Under the pieces are notes generated by a model. It had not been told where the DNA came from, made no database searches, and worked only from the letters and a program-made list of their open reading frames with translations. The position numbers were made by a program, and so were the translations under genes. From the NCBI GenBank assembly GCA_019751935.1, contig JAIEMR010000182.1:1-6079 (forward strand): a stretch of 6,079 nucleotides of DNA, in the 5' to 3' direction. The stretch comes from Alphaproteobacteria bacterium. GTDB lineage: Bacteria > Pseudomonadota > Alphaproteobacteria > Paracaedibacterales > CAIULA01. This document shows, in pieces, positions 1 through 5,408 of this stretch; within the stretch, counting starts at the first letter, position 1, and each line of letters starts with the position of its first letter.

Positions 1-103
1 GATTGATGAGTAAAGAAATGGCCTGAGGCAAGCCTTCAAGGCCAGTCTCTAAGATTGGGTTGAGTATATCTTTAGAAAGTGTAGTATCAGTCTGTTCGGT
101 CAT
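1..103 (-). CDS. IS256-family (mutator-type) transposase, N-terminal fragment cut by the window edge
   Basis: The first 34 codons of a transposase start with ATG at 103 and run off the left edge. The translation begins MTEQTDTTLSKDIL and continues with 'GLEGLPQAISLLIN'. This resembles the start of IS256-type mutator transposases, where a short polar stretch is followed by 'G.(D/E)GLP.A...L.N.AM..ER'. These are DDE-type enzymes of about 400 residues that cut and paste or circularise their element. The catalytic domain lies outside the window, so whether the gene is intact cannot be judged. No clear Shine-Dalgarno precedes the ATG. The reading direction matches the transposase fragment at the other end of the window. 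Family assignment rests on remembered similarity over a short stretch. Confidence 0.72.
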   Translation of the reverse strand, partial: MTEQTDTTLSKDILNPILETGLEGLPQAISLLIN

Positions 104-163
104 GGTGGTGTGAGGTAGTTAGAGTTTGGTTATTCAAACTTAATCTAACCACTCTTGGCCGAA

Positions 164-195
164 CCTTACGAGCACCCCATGGGGTGCTCGTAAGG
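164..195. repeat. Perfect 32-bp palindrome in the transposase leader
   Basis: The arm CCTTACGAGCACCCCA (164-179) is followed directly by its exact reverse complement (180-195). The pairing continues outward with one bulged base at 196 (161-163 with 197-199). In RNA it would form a very stable hairpin with a tight turn at CCAUGG. It lies about 60 nt upstream of the transposase ATG inside the presumed IS leader. No T-run follows on either strand, so it is not a standard intrinsic terminator. A hairpin in an IS leader can limit transposase expression from outside transcripts, as known for IS10 and IS50; that role here is inference. A protein-binding palindrome is the alternative. Confidence 0.95.
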
Positions 196-281
196 CTTCA
201 TGCCTACCTCTGTCTAATCTGACAACTCCACCTCTAACAAGAGACAGAAGTACTAAAATCAAAAAGACCTGAGGAAACCAA

Positions 282-306
282 TTTACAGACGAATTGTTGC
301 ACTACC
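282..306. repeat. Candidate terminal inverted repeat of the left IS256-family element
   Basis: The 25 bases TTTACAG...GTTGC...ACC here match the reverse complement of 5909-5933 at 18 positions, including an unbroken TTTACAG and a shared TGTTGC block. Family ends often carry a TGTAAA-like inner motif, which is TTTACA when read outward, as seen here. The outer tip would be the ACC at 304-306. The equivalent tip at the other copy is GGT at 5909-5911. Confidence 0.6.
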
Positions 307-338
307 GCATAGGACGTTGCTCGCAGATCTTTCCATAG

Positions 339-1235
339 TCAAGCTGGCTCTAGATGGAGTGTGATATCTTCAAGAGATAACGCGGCATTAAGTAGATGGT
401 TTTTTACTTGATGAGAAATGGTATGTCCTTCGCTAACACTCATCGTGCCATCTACTCTGATATGAAGGTCCGCAATGAGCACGAGTCCGCTTTTTCGGAC
501 GCGACATTTTTCAGCGCTTTTCACGCCCTGTATTTCACAAGCTAGTCGAATAATTGTTTTCTCCATCTGATCAGAAACTCTGGTGTCCATAATTTCAGCA
601 AGAGAGAAACGAAAAATATGGGTAGCATTATAAAAAATGATTCCACAAGCAACCAATGCAGCCCAACTATCAGCATTTTTGTAACTGCTGCCTGCAAACA
701 GAGAAATACTAATGCCGATAAAAGCAGTTAAAGAAACCATCATATCAGAACGATGATGCCAAGCATCAGCCAGCATAACAGTGCTTCCAATTTTTTGAGA
801 TAGCCGATGAATCAGTTGAAAAAATGTTTCTTTGAATAAGATAACAACTATTAAGATTACTAAAGTATAGACCTTAGGTTGATAGGGGGGGAGACCATGA
901 GAGGCATTCACCAATCGATGAATACTAAAGAAAGCAATGGTGAGTCCCAAAAGCCAAAGAATAAGAGAGCTAATAATCGCAGCTAGTGATTCGGCCTTCC
1001 CGTGACCGTAAGGATGGTCTAAATCTGGAGGTTTTGAAGCATAGCCCAAAGCAAACCAAGTTCCCAGAGAAGTCATCACGTCTAGCATCGACTCTATGCC
1101 ATCTGCGGTTAATACAATAGAATGTCCCAGCAGTCCAGCCGCAGTTTTAACTGTTCCTAAAACTAAGTTAAAGATTGCTCCAGCAAGAACAAGTTTTTGT
1201 CCAGCAGCGGCTTTTTGATAAAGGTTACTCACCAT
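339..1235 (-). CDS. Cation diffusion facilitator (CDF) family metal exporter
   Basis: This encodes a 298-residue inner-membrane antiporter that would export a divalent metal ion (Zn, Fe, Mn, Co or Cd; the metal cannot be told) in exchange for protons. About six membrane segments lie at roughly 15-37, 42-65, 83-106, 121-145, 152-182 and 190-207, followed by a soluble C-terminal domain from about 215. Family marks are 'DHPYGHGKAE' at 73-82, after the second segment, and 'AWHHRSD' in the fifth. The latter gives the HxxxD half of the metal site (H160, D164). The matching half in the second segment reads ADGIESMLD, giving ExxxD (E48, D52) where many members have HxxxD or DxxxD. C-terminal H271 and H294 are in places where family members bind metal. 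The length is normal and the gene looks intact. Its ATG lies inside the end of panB (11-bp overlap), which points to translational coupling; no Shine-Dalgarno is visible. It is the last gene of the operon, 32 bp before an IS end. Confidence 0.9.
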   Translation of the reverse strand: MVSNLYQKAAAGQKLVLAGAIFNLVLGTVKTAAGLLGHSIVLTADGIESMLDVMTSLGTWFALGYASKPPDLDHPYGHGKAESLAAIISSLILWLLGLTIAFFSIHRLVNASHGLPPYQPKVYTLVILIVVILFKETFFQLIHRLSQKIGSTVMLADAWHHRSDMMVSLTAFIGISISLFAGSSYKNADSWAALVACGIIFYNATHIFRFSLAEIMDTRVSDQMEKTIIRLACEIQGVKSAEKCRVRKSGLVLIADLHIRVDGTMSVSEGHTISHQVKNHLLNAALSLEDITLHLEPA

Positions 1236-1995
1236 GGTTTGTTTTTACATCATTGATATACTCCTTAACAGCTTTTTGGATGGAGGATGCCAGGTCTGCT
1301 TTTGGTGTTACAAAAGAAGGGCGAAACCAGGGTTGTAAGCCCAAGAGATCGGTCCATACTAAAATCTGCCCGTCACAATGAATGCCGCTACCAATTCCGA
1401 TAGTTGGAATCTCTAATTCTTGAGTGATTTGTTGAGCCACAGGAGGGGAGACTAATTCTAATACGACGGCACTTGCTCCTGCTTCTTGTATTTCATGCGC
1501 TTCACGCAAGAGTCTCTTAGCTTCCTCTGGCGTTTTTCCTTTTATTCGATATTGTTTCTCTATAAGAATTTGCTGACAGAGCATTCCTAAATGAGCGATA
1601 ACTGGAATTCCTTCTTTAACAATAGCCTTGATTTGTGGACAAAGGGCTCCTTCCAATTTTATCATATCAGCTCCAGCGGCGCTTAATATTTGAGAAGATT
1701 CTACGGCCTTTGGAACTGTATCAAACGTATTGATAGGTAAGTCGGCTGCGACAATTGACCTGGTTGCTCCTCGCCGAACTGCTTTGAGATGATGTTGGAT
1801 ATCATTAAGAGTGACCTGAGTTGTGTCAGGATGTCCCAGGACAACCATTCCCAACGAGTCACCAACTAAAATGAGATCGATGCCTGCTTCATCAAGTAGA
1901 CGAGCAGAAGGATAGTCGTATGAGGTTAAGCAGGAAATTTTTTGACCTGTTTTTTTTAAATTTTTTAAAAATTCCATTAAATCTTTTTTGTTCAT
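1225..1995 (-). CDS. panB: 3-methyl-2-oxobutanoate hydroxymethyltransferase (ketopantoate hydroxymethyltransferase)
   Basis: PanB transfers a one-carbon unit from 5,10-methylene-tetrahydrofolate to 2-oxoisovalerate, giving ketopantoate, the first committed step to pantothenate and CoA in the cytoplasm. The 256 residues cover the whole family fold (E. coli 264). Visible signatures are 'LVGDSLGMVVLGH' with the metal ligand D46 and S47, 'AADLP' with D85, 'IKLEG' with K113 and E115, 'HLG' at 135-137, the catalytic acid E180 in 'VLELV', and 'IGIGSG..CDGQILVWTDLLG' near 199-219. The loop that is often 'GGYKVQGR' reads 'KQYRIKGK', a mild divergence. The gene starts at ATG 6 bp after the folK stop and ends inside the CDF gene. 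folK next to panB also occurs in enterobacteria, where panC follows; panC is absent here. The early codons are Lys-rich and include an A8 run. No Shine-Dalgarno is seen. Confidence 0.96.
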   Translation of the reverse strand: MNKKDLMEFLKNLKKTGQKISCLTSYDYPSARLLDEAGIDLILVGDSLGMVVLGHPDTTQVTLNDIQHHLKAVRRGATRSIVAADLPINTFDTVPKAVESSQILSAAGADMIKLEGALCPQIKAIVKEGIPVIAHLGMLCQQILIEKQYRIKGKTPEEAKRLLREAHEIQEAGASAVVLELVSPPVAQQITQELEIPTIGIGSGIHCDGQILVWTDLLGLQPWFRPSFVTPKADLASSIQKAVKEYINDVKTNHGE

Positions 1996-2001
1996 TATAA
2001 G

Positions 2002-2517
2002 TTAATTGATATGATTTTTTTTTAAATCTAGTAAATATTCTTGTGCTGTTTTTTTCCACCCAGGAAGGATGAAATGTGGAACCATTTCTGAAAGTGGTCC
2101 AAGGACAAACTCTCTCTCAAGGACCCTTGGGTGAGGCAGGGTTAATAGATCTGTAGTAAGGATATTTGTACCATGGTAAAGAAGATCTAAGTCAAGGGTC
2201 CTCGGAGTATTTTGAATGCGAGGGAGAGTGCGACCTGCTTCAGCTTCAATTTTTTGAAGAAAGCCAATCAAGTCATAAGAAGAAAGAGAGGTTTCCAACT
2301 GAATAACAGCATTTAAAAAATCGGGAGAATTGGGCGGGCAATTAAGGGGTGCTGTTTTGTATAACGAAGAAACTAAAAAGGTAGAAGGAGGACCAAGGTG
2401 GATTTCTTGAAGTCGTGTGATGGCTTTGCTAAAAATCAAGTTACTGTCTCCAAGATTAGAGCCAAGGGCAATGCCGGCCTGAGTAGGTCCAGGAAAGTAA
2501 AAATGGTGATCTGACAT
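2002..2517 (-). CDS. folK: 2-amino-4-hydroxy-6-hydroxymethyldihydropteridine pyrophosphokinase (HPPK)
   Basis: FolK moves pyrophosphate from ATP to 6-hydroxymethyl-7,8-dihydropterin, preparing it for dihydropteroate synthase in folate synthesis. The 171 residues show the HPPK order: 'GIALGSNLGD' at 15-24, 'SSLYKTAPL' near 50-58, 'SPDFLNAVIQLET' at 64-76, the arginine loop with R96 and R100, then 'PRTLDLDLLY' at 105-114. In that last block R106, D109 and D111 match the E. coli catalytic arginine and the two Mg-binding aspartates. 'LPHPRVLEREFVLGPLSEM' closes the domain. About 18 residues precede the GSN motif, some ten more than in E. coli, but no better start codon was found inside. It begins 7 bp after dapB and ends 6 bp before panB. 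The last codons contain an A9 run. It stands alone, not fused to folP or folB. Confidence 0.94.
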   Translation of the reverse strand: MSDHHFYFPGPTQAGIALGSNLGDSNLIFSKAITRLQEIHLGPPSTFLVSSLYKTAPLNCPPNSPDFLNAVIQLETSLSSYDLIGFLQKIEAEAGRTLPRIQNTPRTLDLDLLYHGTNILTTDLLTLPHPRVLEREFVLGPLSEMVPHFILPGWKKTAQEYLLDLKKNHIN

Positions 2518-2524
2518 TTTACTT

Positions 2525-3271
2525 TTAACTAGTTTTTATTCCTAGAACATGTTGCATATCATATAAACCTGATTTTTTAGAAGAAAGCCAAATGGCCCCT
2601 CTGAGTGCGCCGCTAGCGTAGGCTGCTCGTGTTGAAGCGCGATAAGTTAATTCCAGTCGTTCTCCTAAAGTTCCAAGAATAACCGTGTGCTCTCCGATAG
2701 CATCACCGACTCTTAAAGCATGGATTCCTATTTCGGAAGGCTTCCGTTCGTTAAAAATCCCAACGCGTCCATGGCGCGCTTCTGCTTCATAGTCAAGGTT
2801 GCGGACTTCGGCTATCACTTTTGCTAGCTGCTTAGCTGTGCCGCTTGGAGCATCTTTTTTAAAACGGTGGTGCATTTCAACGATTTCCGCATCATATCCT
2901 GGCCCTAAAAGTTCAGCTGCTTTTTGAGTTAGCCAAAAAAGTGTATTTACGCCGATGCTGTAGTTCGGAGAAAAAAGGACAGGGATCTCTTTGGAGGCCT
3001 CGAAGATAATAGCTTCTTCGTCTTTAGAAAGACCAGTTGTCCCAATCACGATGGCTTTTTTTGCTTTCTTGCATTTGAACAAAAGATCCATGGTTGCATG
3101 CGGGGTCGTAAAGTCGATGACAACATCGGTCTTGTTCATCAAGGAATCAATTGAGTCTTTTGATGAAATGGCGCCTAAAAGCTCTAAAGAAGATTCTCTT
3201 GGAAGTGACTCCAATAAGGCCTGTCCCATTTTTCCTTTCGATCCGTAAATAATAACGTTAATCTTTTTCAC
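2525..3271 (-). CDS. dapB: 4-hydroxy-tetrahydrodipicolinate reductase, GTG start
   Basis: DapB reduces the DapA product to tetrahydrodipicolinate with NAD(P)H, on the route to meso-diaminopimelate and lysine. At 248 residues it is shorter than E. coli (273), mainly because the stretch between the first strands and 'DVVIDFT' (49-55) is compact. Seen in order: the nucleotide-binding 'GSKGKMG' (10-16), 'IGTTG' (76-80), 'SPNYSIGVN' (101-109), then the catalytic 'EMHHRFKKDAPSGTA' (132-146) with H134, H135 and K138. After these come 'IGIHALRVGDAIGEH' (181-195) and the C-terminal 'GALRGAIWLS..KSGLYDM'. The block usually 'THRASSR' or similar reads 'TYRASTR', so the common His is Tyr here. The start is GTG at 3271: an in-frame TAA lies four codons upstream, and only an ATT is nearer to it. 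It lies 18 bp after dapA and 7 bp before folK. Confidence 0.95.
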   Translation of the reverse strand: MKKINVIIYGSKGKMGQALLESLPRESSLELLGAISSKDSIDSLMNKTDVVIDFTTPHATMDLLFKCKKAKKAIVIGTTGLSKDEEAIIFEASKEIPVLFSPNYSIGVNTLFWLTQKAAELLGPGYDAEIVEMHHRFKKDAPSGTAKQLAKVIAEVRNLDYEAEARHGRVGIFNERKPSEIGIHALRVGDAIGEHTVILGTLGERLELTYRASTRAAYASGALRGAIWLSSKKSGLYDMQHVLGIKTS

Positions 3272-3289
3272 AATAACAAATTATTTAAA

Positions 3290-4183
3290 TTAAAAACAAC
3301 CTAGTTCTTCCACTGTTTTCGCTAAAATAGCACGGTGCTCCTTAGTGAGCTCAACAAGCGGCAACCTAAACTCTTCCTTGATCATACCTTTCATTGCTAA
3401 GGCAGTTTTGATGGGAACGGGGTTGGATTCTATAAAAATATTCTTAAAAAATGGCGTGAGGTGCGCGTGGAGCGCCTCGGCTTGCTCAGCTTTTCCAGCG
3501 GCAAATAAAGAGACGAGCTGGGCAATCTTTGAAGGGATAAAGTTCGAAGCTACACTGAAAACCCCAACGCCTCCTGCTTTTAATAGAGGAAGGGTAAAAA
3601 TATCATCTCCTGAAAGAAGCTCAAAATGCAAAGGGAGAGCTGCTTTGAGTTGATGAATGCGGTCAATATTGCCGACGCTATCCTTGAGGGCAACAATATT
3701 AGGGCAATCGGCAGCAAGGCGAAGGATGATTGAGATTGGCATTTCGATGCCGCAGCGTGTTGGATTATCGTAAGGAACGATCGGTATTTTTACAGAGGCT
3801 GCAACTTCTTTAAAGTGACGATAAAGCCCCTCGGGAGATGGTTTGTTGTAATAGGGAACAACAATGAGGGCTGCATCTGCTCCAAGCCGCTCTGCTTTTT
3901 GGGTCATCTCGATGGTTTTTGCAGTAGAATTGGACCCGGTGCCCGCGATGACAAGTGCTCTTTTATTAACGGTTTTAATGGTTAACTCGATAACGCTCAA
4001 CTGCTCCTCGGGAGTAAGAGTAGGGGCCTCTCCCGTAGTTCCGGTTGGAAGAATACCTCGAACATTTGCGGCTATTTGAAATTCAATAAGCTTAGCGAAA
4101 GCTTCCTCATCGACCTTACCATCACGAAATGGAGTAACAATGGCGGTATTTGCGCCAGCAAAAGAGGGAAAATTTTTATTCAT
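3290..4183 (-). CDS. dapA: 4-hydroxy-tetrahydrodipicolinate synthase (DHDPS)
   Basis: DapA condenses pyruvate with aspartate semialdehyde, the entry step to DAP and lysine. The 297-residue chain is a standard length for this TIM-barrel aldolase of the N-acetylneuraminate lyase superfamily. Active-site signatures are 'GTTGE' (48-52, T49 and T50), 'PYYNKP' (110-115, Y112), 'PYDNPTRCG' (137-145, proton-relay Y138 and substrate-binding R143), and 'ALKDSVGN' with Schiff-base K167. These fit DHDPS; the relay position and the dap neighbours argue against other superfamily members. Set against the remembered E. coli sequence, three lysine-site residues differ: H53 is P58, H56 is Q61 and E84 is K89. 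N80 and Y106 are kept (N85, Y111). Feedback by lysine may therefore be weak or absent (inference). The gene starts with ATG 24 bp after dapF, the longest gap in the operon, with no clear Shine-Dalgarno. Confidence 0.96.
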   Translation of the reverse strand: MNKNFPSFAGANTAIVTPFRDGKVDEEAFAKLIEFQIAANVRGILPTGTTGEAPTLTPEEQLSVIELTIKTVNKRALVIAGTGSNSTAKTIEMTQKAERLGADAALIVVPYYNKPSPEGLYRHFKEVAASVKIPIVPYDNPTRCGIEMPISIILRLAADCPNIVALKDSVGNIDRIHQLKAALPLHFELLSGDDIFTLPLLKAGGVGVFSVASNFIPSKIAQLVSLFAAGKAEQAEALHAHLTPFFKNIFIESNPVPIKTALAMKGMIKEEFRLPLVELTKEHRAILAKTVEELGCF

Positions 4184-4207
4184 AGGATTTTAAAATAGGT
4201 TGAAAAA

Positions 4208-5026
4208 CTAAATAGAGATGGTCCCGCTAAAAACAAAATCAGCTGGGCCCGTTAAAGCAACTTGATTTATTTGAAGAGGTTCAGTGACTTGAAAATCGAC
4301 CTGCAGTTTATCTCCGCCTTTCGTTATAACAAAAACAGGTGAAGAGGCCCCTGAAAGCAAATGATGAATCAAAGCTGAAGCAACTACTCCTGTGCCACAG
4401 GCAAGGGTTTCATCTTCAACGCCTCGTTCATAAGTTCTAATTGCAAGCAACTGAGGTTCTTTAATCTGAACAAAATTAACATTCGTTCCTGCTGGCGCAA
4501 AGTGGGCATGATGTCTAATTTTCTGACCGCTCTCCACAACAGGAGCTTCAGCTAGATTGTTGACAAAAAGGACAGCATGAGGAACACCTGTGTTGATGCT
4601 GTGAAGTTCCAGTTCTTGGACTGAGTCTAGTGACAGAAGTTCATTAAGTTGAAGATCAAAAGGGGTGCTCATCAAAATTTGAACCTGGTCGCCCTGAAGG
4701 GCGCCTTGAATGATTCCAGCTTTAGTTTGAAAAGCAATCTTCCCAGAAAGCTTTTCTAACTGTGCAAGGTATCGAGTGAAGCACCTTGCTCCATTGCCAC
4801 ACATTTCAACCTCAATCCCATCAGCATTGTAATAACGCATTCGGTAAAGTGTCTCGTTTTTGACAACTTCTAATACCAAGAGCCCATCTGCGCCAATGCC
4901 TCTATGGCGATCGCATAAAGCTGCGATTTGTTGCTCTGTTAAATGAAGATTGCCACCTCGGTTGTCGAGCATGACAAAATCATTACCAGCTCCATTCATT
5001 TTTGTGAATTCAAGAGACAGTGACAT
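4208..5026 (-). CDS. dapF: Diaminopimelate epimerase
   Basis: DapF interconverts LL- and meso-diaminopimelate by a cofactor-free two-base mechanism; the meso form feeds peptidoglycan and, after decarboxylation, lysine. The 272 residues form the usual two pseudo-symmetric halves, each with one catalytic cysteine: C76 in 'MCGNGARC' and C210 in 'LACGTG'. Further substrate-contacting residues are present: N11 in 'KMNGAGNDF', N67 in 'YYNADG', N145 in 'NTGVPH', N182 in 'GTNVNF', and E200-R201 in 'YERGVEDETLACGTG'. The length matches E. coli (274), so the gene looks intact. Choosing ATG at 5026 puts 'FTKMNGAGNDF' at residues 7-17, as usual in the family. It is the first gene of the operon; a candidate promoter lies 40-67 bp upstream. 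No Shine-Dalgarno is visible. Confidence 0.97.
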   Translation of the reverse strand: MSLSLEFTKMNGAGNDFVMLDNRGGNLHLTEQQIAALCDRHRGIGADGLLVLEVVKNETLYRMRYYNADGIEVEMCGNGARCFTRYLAQLEKLSGKIAFQTKAGIIQGALQGDQVQILMSTPFDLQLNELLSLDSVQELELHSINTGVPHAVLFVNNLAEAPVVESGQKIRHHAHFAPAGTNVNFVQIKEPQLLAIRTYERGVEDETLACGTGVVASALIHHLLSGASSPVFVITKGGDKLQVDFQVTEPLQINQVALTGPADFVFSGTISI

Positions 5027-5065
5027 AGTTGGAGAAGGATTGTAAACGAAGGGGCGCAGAGAATT

Positions 5066-5093
5066 AAAATACTTATTTTTAACAAAAGGTCAC
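5066..5093 (-). promoter_or_regulatory. Candidate sigma70-type promoter of the dap operon
   Basis: Reading the minus strand, GTGACC (5093-5088, four of six to TTGACA) is followed after 16 bp by TATTTT (5071-5066, four of six to TATAAT). Transcription would start near 5059, leaving a leader of about 30 nt before dapF. It lies between the upstream terminator and the first operon gene, where a promoter is expected. AT-rich DNA makes chance matches common. Confidence 0.4.
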
Positions 5094-5116
5094 GCTGATA
5101 AAAAGAAGGAAGCTGT

Positions 5117-5235
5117 TTTTATTCGCTTTTGCTTAGTCTGGGTAATTCAAAAAGAAAAAAGCGAGCCACCGTTGCTCGATCTGAAAAAACCAAAAAACAG
5201 ACCGCGGTGACTCGCTGAATTCAAAAGCAATAAAA
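5117..5235. repeat. Long imperfect palindrome enclosing the terminator
   Basis: Outer arms at 5117-5131 (TTTTATTCGCTTTTG) and 5222-5235 (CAAAAGCAATAAAA) pair over 14 bp with a single extra C. They enclose the inner 11-bp arms at 5161-5171 and 5205-5215. The spacers between outer and inner arms are uneven: 29 nt on one side, 6 nt on the other. The sequence AATTCAAAA occurs directly repeated at 5144-5152 and 5218-5226, on both sides of the inner hairpin. The outer pairing would only form in RNA that has read through the terminator, or in DNA. Confidence 0.65.
5155..5215 (-). terminator. Rho-independent terminator upstream of the dap operon
   Basis: On the minus strand GCGAGTCACCG (5215-5205) pairs with CGGTGGCTCGC (5171-5161) at 10 of 11 positions, closed by an inner TCTG/CAGA stem. 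It is followed at once by TTTTTT-C-TTT (5160-5151). This is the classic GC stem plus T-run. It would stop minus-strand transcripts arriving from the right, including any that leave the IS copy at 5909-6079, before they reach dapF. No gene that it would naturally end is left between it and the IS. That suggests loss of the former upstream neighbour, or a leader attenuator, though no leader peptide or riboswitch fold was recognised. Confidence 0.75.
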
Positions 5236-5339
5236 CCTTGTACAGTTATAGACTCCTCAGAACGGAAAACGTTCAAAATTTTTATCTATTTAGTAGAATA
5301 GAGGATAACTTTCCTTGATGTTAATAACATAAGATAATA

Positions 5340-5408
5340 TATGTCATGAATAATTAAAAGCTAAGCTTTGTCAGAGAGGCAGTCTAGGTTTCAATAATTC
5401 ATGACATA
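5340..5408. repeat. 12-bp perfect inverted repeat with 45-nt spacer
   Basis: TATGTCATGAAT (5340-5351) is repeated in inverted orientation as ATTCATGACATA (5397-5408). The spacer includes a smaller AAAGC/GCTTT stem around 5356-5369. It lies in very AT-rich intergenic DNA (13 G or C in the 60 bases 5281-5340), with no T-run after either arm. It could be the ends of a small degraded insertion, a protein-binding site or a structured RNA; no function can be assigned. Confidence 0.7.

Larger units (their letters stand above)
1..306 (-). mobile_element. IS256-family insertion sequence, transposase-upstream end (partial)
   Basis: This is the 5' end of an insertion sequence that continues beyond the left edge of the window. 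Support comes from two things: an IS256-like transposase N-terminus starting at 103 and reading left, and a candidate terminal inverted repeat at 282-306. The latter matches, in inverted orientation, the end of the second IS copy near 5909 at 18 of 25 positions. The roughly 200-bp leader between the tip and the start codon is long and carries a perfect palindrome at 164-195. The proposed tip (306) is 33 bp from the stop of the CDF exporter gene, so the element sits just behind the operon without breaking its last gene. The boundary is inferred from the repeat; no target duplication can be tested because the other end is missing. Confidence 0.7.

Noticed and set aside
164..195. Palindrome read as the intrinsic terminator of the operon
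   Set aside because: No T-run follows on either strand and it lies on the IS side of the proposed boundary. It may stall polymerase, but it does not fit the rho-independent pattern.
1175..4079. Plus-strand open frames inside the operon (1175-1381, 2991-3248, 3345-3653, 3864-4079)
   Set aside because: Each lies opposite a clearly recognised minus-strand enzyme gene whose conserved motifs cover the same bases, so these are antisense shadows.
5161..5235. T-box or lysine riboswitch upstream of dapF
   Set aside because: The minus strand reads GCGAGTCACCGCGG, which recalls the T-box consensus AGGGTGGNACCGCG, but the central TGGN is not matched. No specifier stem or lysine-riboswitch junction could be drawn in the upstream sequence. 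It is better explained as a plain terminator.
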